Of a stretch of 64,000 nt of DNA, positions 59,287 to 64,000 are shown one piece after another (positions within the stretch are counted from its first letter, which is position 1; each line of letters begins with the position of its first letter). The translations under genes and the position numbers were made by a program. This stretch comes from Acidobacteriota bacterium. GTDB lineage: Bacteria > Acidobacteriota > Terriglobia > Terriglobales > Acidobacteriaceae. The stretch covers positions 89,530-153,529 of the forward strand of contig QIBA01000040.1 of the NCBI GenBank assembly GCA_003225175.1, read 5' to 3'. The notes below the pieces were generated by a model. It saw nothing but the letters and a program-made list of their open reading frames with translations, had not been told where the DNA came from and did no database searches.

Positions 59287-60545
59287 TTGCCGACGGGCCG
59301 ATTTATCTCTGGAAAACCGCGTGACCGACGCGCACCGTTCCAACCAAAATCCTGTGTGGCAGCGTCCACGATGTGCCGGCCGATCGCGAGGGAAGCGGTC
59401 GCAGCCGGAGAGGGCACGTTGCAAACATGCAATGCGCGCCCCAGAGTAATAAAGCGGAAATCATCCACAAGATTTCCATTCCGGTCCACTGCCTGAGCCC
59501 GCACACCTGAACTTCCGTTTACAAGGTCCTCCTCCTGGACGTCTGGAACCAGGGCCTGTAGCGCCCTGACGAACGCGGCTTTGCTGAGCGAGCGGTACAT
59601 TTCCCCTGCGCCGGCCTTCCAGTACCGGGCTGCCATCCGCCAAAACCCCGAATAGCTCAATTCATCCGCGAGGTCTGCGCCATTGAAGTCGCTCTTGCGG
59701 TAACCTTCCCGTTTGAAGGCAAGCACCGCATTGGGACCTGCTTCGACTTCGCCGGTGATCCGCCTGGTGAAGTGTACTCCCAAAAAGGGAAAGCGGGGGT
59801 CGGGGACAGGGTAAATGAGGGTCCGAACAAGTGATGTGCGGCTCGGGCTTAATTCATAGTATTCGCCGCGAAAGGGAATGATTCTCACAGGCAACTGCGC
59901 TCCCATGAGACGGGCGACTCGATCACTGTGAAGTCCCGCGCAATTAATTAGGAAGCGGGAGTGGTATTCGCCCGAAGTTGTTTCAAGGATGAACTCGTCG
60001 TTTCTCGTCAGGATCCTGCGAACTTCCGATTGTGTGCGAATCTCCGCACCGCTCGCTGTCGCCAACCCTGCGTATTTCTGAGCTACAAGCTTGAACTGAG
60101 TGATTCCAGTTCCCGGTACCAGGACAGCAGCCACGCCGGTTGCATGAGGTTCAAATTCGCGGAGCTCCTGCGGGCTTAACAGACGTATCCCAGGCACTCC
60201 ATTGGCTTCGGCCCGGAGCCGCAATTCTTCAAGCGCAGGCCGCTGTTCTTCGCTTGTCGCGACGATGACCTTTCCACAAATTTCGTGAGGAATTCCATGC
60301 TGACGGCAGAATCGGATCATCTCGGCCGCGCCCTGCACGCAATAACGCGCCTTAAGCGACCCAGGACGGTAATAGACGCCTGAGTGGATCACACCGCTGT
60401 TGTGACCAGTTTGGTGCGAGGCTATCGAAGATTCCTTGTCGATCACGAGCACCCGAAATTCCGGGTAGCGCTCCAGCAAGTGACGGGCGGATGCCAACCC
60501 CACGATGCCTGCTCCAACAACGGTTATGTCAAAACTAGAGCTCAA
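59283..60545 (-). CDS. lhgO: L-2-hydroxyglutarate oxidase
   Basis: This 420-aa FAD-dependent oxidoreductase oxidises L-2-hydroxyglutarate to 2-oxoglutarate, feeding electrons to the membrane quinone pool. The FAD-binding opening FDITVVGAGIVGLASARHLL, SIASHQTGHNSGVIHSGVYY, and RFLINCAGLHSDRVARLMGA are diagnostic of LhgO/DadA-like flavoproteins. The C-terminal FITLGRALHVCNVPSPAATA holds the last FAD contact. TTG 60545 is preferred because it follows GAGG by 5 bases; GTG 60584 would add 13 residues. It is a metabolic gene on the opposite strand with no link to EPS synthesis. Confidence 0.85.
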   Translation of the reverse strand: MSSSFDITVVGAGIVGLASARHLLERYPEFRVLVIDKESSIASHQTGHNSGVIHSGVYYRPGSLKARYCVQGAAEMIRFCRQHGIPHEICGKVIVATSEEQRPALEELRLRAEANGVPGIRLLSPQELREFEPHATGVAAVLVPGTGITQFKLVAQKYAGLATASGAEIRTQSEVRRILTRNDEFILETTSGEYHSRFLINCAGLHSDRVARLMGAQLPVRIIPFRGEYYELSPSRTSLVRTLIYPVPDPRFPFLGVHFTRRITGEVEAGPNAVLAFKREGYRKSDFNGADLADELSYSGFWRMAARYWKAGAGEMYRSLSKAAFVRALQALVPDVQEEDLVNGSSGVRAQAVDRNGNLVDDFRFITLGRALHVCNVPSPAATASLAIGRHIVDAATQDFGWNGARRSRGFPEINRPVGN

Positions 60546-60792
60546 CGATGCCTCTATTCCTCTAGCTGTGCCCACTTGCAACACAGTCTCAGAAGAGATT
60601 AGCGGATGTCATGCTGCTGTCGTTCACAAACTGAAAGAATTCTGGAAATGTCAGGATGAGGACCCTTAAACCACAACGATAAGAACCGTCTCTGGGATCG
60701 CAGTTTGCGACGTTTTTGGCGAGCTCCTTCCGTGAATCATTGTTCGCTCTGGCCCGAAGAGGTTCACGTCTATAGAATTCCCTTCTACTCTT

Positions 60793-60808
60793 CTGCAAGT
60801 TGTTGCAG
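60793..60808. promoter_or_regulatory. Palindromic activator site upstream of the PEP-CTERM gene
   Basis: CTGCAAGTTGTTGCAG shares TGCAA-N4-TTGCA with the other sites and is itself nearly perfectly symmetric. It ends 79 bp upstream of the sigma-54 promoter at 60888. Nothing else was found in the gap 60546-61007. Confidence 0.6.
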
Positions 60809-60887
60809 ATCTCTTCCCACAGGAAATTCCTACATCTAATGAGACTGATTGAAGATAAACGTTTATTCCGGATGGCGAGGCTCGGTT

Positions 60888-60903
60888 TGGAACTCGGATT
60901 GCT
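60888..60903 (+). promoter_or_regulatory. Sigma-54 promoter for the PEP-CTERM gene
   Basis: TGGAACTCGGATTGCT has GG-N10-GC with a perfect TTGCT -12. The predicted transcript start is near 60914, giving a 5' leader of about 94 bases before ATG 61008. Confidence 0.7.
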
Positions 60904-61007
60904 CCCATGCAGTGCAAGCCAGAACTGTAGGACCACTGCGGATTGCGTGAATGGCAGCTGTGTGGCGGAGACTCTTGGTCGTGGTTGCTCGTGAAAGGGA
61001 AGAAATA

Positions 61008-61682
61008 ATGAAGTTAAGAGTGTTGTTTGGAACCATCGGTGTGCTTACCACGCTCTGCATGACGCCATGTTCTTTAGCGGATACCTTTAAGAGCTTTACA
61101 TTCAACGTAAGCGGATGTAGTGGGGGATGTGCAACACCTGCGGGCACTGTCAACCTGAACGAGACGGCTTCGGGAGTGAACGTGATCGTTGCTCTGACTC
61201 CAAATCAGGATTTCTCAATCGAAACGGGCGGCCATTTTAGTTTTACGTTCAACTTGGACAAATCGAGCATCACCGCGGTTCCTATCTCTGACTTTCTGGT
61301 TGACGCTTTAGGAAACTCGACCGCCTTGGGAACGACTGACTTTGCGTTCGTGAATACCACTTCTGGCTCCTTTACGAACTCTCCGTTCACAGGTTTCGAT
61401 TATGCGATACAGTGTGCCCTCTGTGCTCCGAATTTGAAGGGTGTCCAGGCGAATTCCTTTTCTTTCACGCTTGCTGGCGTCAACATCGCGGACTTTGTTG
61501 CGGCGGACCCATATAACGGAAATACGATCTACTTCTCTGCCGATGTCCGGGATCTTGCTACAGGCAATACCGGAGCCGTCGGTGCACAGGTTCCAGAACC
61601 GTCATCCGCGATGCTTCTTGGGACCGGCCTTAGTGGCCTCGGTTTATGGCTCCGTCGGCGTTCGATAAGAGCTAAACCCTGA
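61008..61682 (+). CDS. PEP-CTERM sorting-domain protein
   Basis: This 224-aa exported protein is the expected substrate of the exosortase at 5701. It has a signal peptide (MKLRVLFGTIGVLTTLCMTP, cleavage near SLA-DT). A beta-rich, Ser/Thr-rich body follows, with two cysteine pairs (GCSGGCATPAG and QCALCAPN). The C-terminal signal is VPEPSSAMLLGTGLSGLGLW followed by LRRRS: a PEP motif, a hydrophobic span and a basic end. It is the only such protein in the window, is monocistronic, and has its own sigma-54 promoter, activator site and terminator. ATG 61008 follows GGGAAG. The signal is clear; the body's role is unknown. Confidence 0.93.
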   Translation: MKLRVLFGTIGVLTTLCMTPCSLADTFKSFTFNVSGCSGGCATPAGTVNLNETASGVNVIVALTPNQDFSIETGGHFSFTFNLDKSSITAVPISDFLVDALGNSTALGTTDFAFVNTTSGSFTNSPFTGFDYAIQCALCAPNLKGVQANSFSFTLAGVNIADFVAADPYNGNTIYFSADVRDLATGNTGAVGAQVPEPSSAMLLGTGLSGLGLWLRRRSIRAKP

Positions 61683-61705
61683 ATTGAGTTTTTCATCGCG
61701 CGATC

Positions 61706-61748
61706 AATTCGGCGCATCGATCCACTCGATGCGCCGAATTCCTTTTTT
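61706..61748 (+). terminator. Intrinsic terminator after the PEP-CTERM gene
   Basis: A perfect 15-bp stem, AATTCGGCGCATCGA (61706-61720) and TCGATGCGCCGAATT (61726-61740), has a 5-base loop and is followed by CCTTTTTT. It lies 24 bases after the stop codon and is the strongest intrinsic terminator in the window. Confidence 0.9.
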
Positions 61749-61880
61749 GGGGATTTCTTCGGCCCGACGTTCGCACCGTTTGACACGCTAAAAACTTCGA
61801 GTGCTGTAACCTCGGCCGTAACCGTCTAGTTACCTTCGTAATCCCTGTCCCGCACTGCTACGGAAGTAGCATTAACCCAC

Positions 61881-62852
61881 ATGGATTCGCGCCGCGAGGA
61901 ACGTGAGAGTTCTCGGCATCAGGTCTCCATCTGGACACTCGATTCCGAAGGGAAGATCTTCGTCCAGGAAGGGGAGACGCACGATGTCTCAGAACTTGGT
62001 GCGCGCCTTTCCGGACTGCACCGGCGCATTGAACCCGGCGCGCTCATCGGTGTTCAAAACGGCAGTCGCCGTGGACGATTCAAGGTCATCTGGACGGAAC
62101 CTGATGGCCAACGAGCGCACCAGATCGGAATTGAACGCGTTGCAACTGATAACGATGGTCCCGCACGCGTGCTATTGGTTGACGACAGTCGCGAATCGGT
62201 TGAGTCCCGCAAGCCGATGTTGCAGGCTCTGGGATACGAGTGCACCGTAGCCACATCGACTTCTTCCGTCTTCGACCGCATCCAAAACTGCGATTTCCAC
62301 CTCGTCGTACTTTCCCATCCGATGCGGGATGTCGACTCGATCGAACTTCTCGTCGGCATCCGTAGAAGCGGGAGTAGGGCAAAGATTGTGCTGGTATCTG
62401 CCCATCCACACGTACACGAGTCTCTGCGTTCTGTAACCGATTCCTTTGTCTACGCGCGCGAACCGCAGAGTACCTTCATCGCTGCACTGGAGCGCGCGCT
62501 GGATCGGACCCCCTCGAAGCTGCTTACGACAAGAACGATTCACCGGCACGCTGTAAGGGTCGCTCTGGCTGTTGAGGTGCTCCGCTCCGGGGTTAAGACT
62601 ATTCTCTATGGAACTTCTGCGGACATCAGTGAGCGTGGCGTTGGCGGCACAATCAAAGCGCCACTCATTCCAGGGGAGATGGTGAAGGTAGCGTACTCTC
62701 TGCCGAACTCAACGACCGAAATCCAGGCCTACTCGATCGTACGTCATCGAAGAAGCGAATTTTACGGATTTGAATTCGTATCGATCGACGATAAAAGCCT
62801 GGAAACGATCCGGGCTCTTTGCGCGGTTCTTCCTCCATTGCGAAATTCATAA
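61881..62852 (+). CDS. PilZ - degenerate receiver - PilZ protein
   Basis: This 323-aa cytoplasmic protein has three domains. Residues ~1-88 are PilZ-like, with RREERESSRHQVSIWTLD and the DVSELGARLSG motif. Residues ~95-205 are receiver-like (ARVLLVDDSRESVESRKPML). Residues ~215-320 are a second PilZ-like domain (HRHAVRVALAVEVLRSG, ADISERGVGGTIKAP). The receiver keeps the acidic pair Asp101/102, but its phospho-acceptor is replaced by Ser145 (VVLSHPMRDVD), and the usual Lys is absent near AREPQS. Phosphorylation is unlikely. PilZ domains usually bind cyclic di-GMP, but the RxxxR and (D/N)xSxxG motifs should be checked. It could link cyclic di-GMP to surface behaviour. Confidence 0.8.
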   Translation: MDSRREERESSRHQVSIWTLDSEGKIFVQEGETHDVSELGARLSGLHRRIEPGALIGVQNGSRRGRFKVIWTEPDGQRAHQIGIERVATDNDGPARVLLVDDSRESVESRKPMLQALGYECTVATSTSSVFDRIQNCDFHLVVLSHPMRDVDSIELLVGIRRSGSRAKIVLVSAHPHVHESLRSVTDSFVYAREPQSTFIAALERALDRTPSKLLTTRTIHRHAVRVALAVEVLRSGVKTILYGTSADISERGVGGTIKAPLIPGEMVKVAYSLPNSTTEIQAYSIVRHRRSEFYGFEFVSIDDKSLETIRALCAVLPPLRNS

Positions 62853-62855
62853 TTC

Positions 62856-62872
62856 AGGGTCAAGACCCTTTT
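62856..62872 (+). terminator. Weak candidate terminator after the PilZ gene
   Basis: AGGGT (62856-62860) and ACCCT (62865-62869) form a 5-bp stem with a CAAG loop, followed by TTT. It starts three bases after the stop codon. The stem is short, so this is a weak candidate. Confidence 0.35.
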
Positions 62873-63021
62873 GGAAAGCTGACTCTTCGTGGGCGTCTGC
62901 TGTTTGGATATCTTCCAAAGCATTCATTGCGCACAGGTAACCGGATTTGGAAGCCCAAGCGTTACTTTTGTCCTGTTGAGAGTTGCCTTTTGTTGTGGTT
63001 AACTCATAATCAGCAAAGTTC

Positions 63022-63432
63022 GTGGAATTATTTCTCAATCTGGCCTGGCTCCTGCTGGGCGGTGTAAGCGCGCTGTCGTGGATGTGTGTGCGCCGCCGCT
63101 CCGATTCCAAATGGCTGCCGGGCTCTTACAGAGGTTTGCTGATCCTCGGCTGTATCCTGTTTGTTCTGTTTCCCGTCATTTCTATCAGTGATGATGTCGC
63201 TCAGACACCCGCTCTCGCGGAAGATGGCGCTCGGAAACAGGTTCTGACGATTTCAAAGGCGACCGAGTCAAGCCATCCCACTCCTGCGGTCGCCGAATTG
63301 AAAGTGTTTGTTCCTAGTTGGGGCTTCGCCTTCTGGCGAGAATCGGAGAACGGACAGGAGTCCTTTGGAATGGCTTCTTCCGTCGATCCGAATATCGAAA
63401 ATAGGCCCCCTCCGCAGTACGTCTGCGTCTAG
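63022..63432 (+). CDS. Small membrane protein of unknown function
   Basis: This 136-aa protein has two hydrophobic segments (LFLNLAWLLLGGVSALSWMC and YRGLLILGCILFVLFPVISI) separated by a basic loop with RRRSDSKW. A soluble ~75-residue tail follows, rich in Ala, Ser and Pro (VFVPSWGFAFWRESENG). GTG start at 63022. Similar two-helix proteins are common in Acidobacteriota, and I assign no function. It lies between the PilZ gene and the GT39-like gene. Confidence 0.6.
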   Translation: MELFLNLAWLLLGGVSALSWMCVRRRSDSKWLPGSYRGLLILGCILFVLFPVISISDDVAQTPALAEDGARKQVLTISKATESSHPTPAVAELKVFVPSWGFAFWRESENGQESFGMASSVDPNIENRPPPQYVCV

Positions 63433-63507
63433 AGATCGACCAGAAAATCCTCAGCTAAGAACGATGAACGGCATGCGCTAATTCGCCGTCACTGAAGGCT
63501 TTACTTT

Positions 63508-64000
63508 ATGTCCAGTACTGCCACGATTCCCACCGTAGAGGTGGAAGACCATCACTACTTAACTGCAGAGGGCGGTAAGCCACGCGCCACATGGCGCACC
63601 TTAATAATCCTCCTGCTCTTGGCATTGCCGCTGCGTGTGTATTGGATGGCACAAAAAACCCCCGTCATCACGGTGGAAGGGTCTGAATACGTTCGAATGG
63701 CCGATAGTCTCATCCACGGAAAGGGGCTTATCGGCAACTTCGAAGGCCCTGAAACGATGTACACGCCTCTGTTCTCAGTCCTTACGGCCGGAATGTCCAT
63801 GCTGACCGGAAAATCAGAGCTGGCTGCGCATCTCGTATCTCTGCTGTTCGGAACCGCTCTGATCATTCCAGTCTTCTTCATAGCGAACAAAATGTACGGG
63901 CCACGAGTGGCGGTGATTGCAGGATTGCTCGTCGACTTCCACCCAGTACTGGTCAAGTTGGCGGCCTCAATCTACAACGAAAATGTTTACCTGCCGCTTT
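63508..64000 (+). CDS. GT39-like membrane glycosyltransferase, 3' end missing
   Basis: The reading frame is open from ATG 63508 to the end of the window (164 codons). After a short cytoplasmic N-terminus (MSSTATIPTVEVEDHHYLTA), a first membrane segment (LIILLLLALPLRVYW) leads to a periplasmic loop typical of ArnT/PMT_2 enzymes: EGSEYVRMADSLIHGKGL, then YTPLFSVLTAGMSMLTGKSE. Further segments follow (LVSLLFGTALIIPVFFIANK and VAVIAGLLVDFHPVL). Family members transfer sugars from polyprenyl-phosphate carriers on the outer face of the membrane. The C-terminal two-thirds lies outside the window. Confidence 0.8.
   Translation, partial: MSSTATIPTVEVEDHHYLTAEGGKPRATWRTLIILLLLALPLRVYWMAQKTPVITVEGSEYVRMADSLIHGKGLIGNFEGPETMYTPLFSVLTAGMSMLTGKSELAAHLVSLLFGTALIIPVFFIANKMYGPRVAVIAGLLVDFHPVLVKLAASIYNENVYLPL

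Noticed and set aside
1..64000. CRISPR arrays, tRNA or rRNA genes, insertion sequences, integrases
   Set aside because: No regularly spaced repeats, tRNA-like cloverleafs, rRNA-like sequence or transposase/integrase proteins were seen anywhere in the window.

Overview
The window is a chromosomal exopolysaccharide (EPS) and PEP-CTERM/exosortase locus. Gene content suggests an Acidobacteriota member, probably class Terriglobia: an exosortase next to a sigma-54 activator, an EPS export operon with a BY-kinase, an ExeA-like ATPase and a TPR lipoprotein, and flanking Ig-like/beta-propeller and GT39-type genes. The taxon is inferred from gene content only. Almost all genes lie on the + strand with short gaps or 4-base overlaps.

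Layout. 1-1741: tail of a secreted beta-propeller protein. 2.1-5.7 kb: small operon (GT2, a duplicated cysteine-rich protein of unknown function, GT4). 5.7-8.2 kb: exosortase (- strand) divergent from a receiver-less sigma-54 activator. 8.3-16.6 kb: assembly/export operon (NusG-like antiterminator, Wza-like export protein, outer-membrane barrel, Wzz-like chain-length protein, AAA ATPase, tyrosine autokinase, TPR lipoprotein). 16.9-24.9 kb: priming sugar transferase and two parallel amino-sugar modules (oxidoreductase, acyltransferase, aminotransferase, 2-epimerase), the second with the first two activities fused. 24.9-37.2 kb: glycosyltransferases, NodB-like proteins, an acyltransferase-like protein, an asparagine-synthase-like amidotransferase and an O-antigen polymerase/ligase. 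37.2-43.8 kb: GDP-heptose module (hddA, an SDR, hddC, gmhA, gmhB), interrupted by a secreted beta-helix protein. 43.9-55.8 kb: FemAB-like protein and an unusual-sugar module (SDR, RmlC-like, DUF4910-like, 2OG-Fe(II) oxygenase, degenerate SDR, C-methyltransferase, cytidylyltransferase, PIG-L deacetylase), then Wzx and a NodB-like protein. 56.0-59.3 kb: UDP-glucose dehydrogenase, a gene frameshifted by a 77-bp tandem duplication, and a small membrane protein. 59.3-60.5 kb: lhgO (- strand). 61.0-61.7 kb: the only PEP-CTERM protein in the window. 61.9-64.0 kb: PilZ/pseudo-receiver protein, small membrane protein, and the start of a GT39-like membrane glycosyltransferase.

How it works together. 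Sugar-nucleotide enzymes feed the priming transferase and glycosyltransferases. Wzx flips the lipid-linked repeat, the Wzy-like protein polymerises it, and the Wzz, BY-kinase, Wza and barrel proteins control length and export. The exosortase would process the PEP-CTERM protein at the cell surface.

Main finding. Eight sigma-54-type -24/-12 promoters (GG-N10-GC) were found by eye, and each has a palindromic site about 50-170 bp upstream. The core is RTGCAAA-N2-TTTGCAY, with a related GTGGAAA-N3-TTTTCAC pair between the exosortase and its activator. These sites precede the first GT operon, the exosortase, the activator itself, the sugar-transferase operon, the oxygenase operon, UDP-glucose dehydrogenase, the small membrane protein and the PEP-CTERM gene. 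This points to one autoregulated sigma-54 regulon controlling EPS synthesis together with protein sorting.
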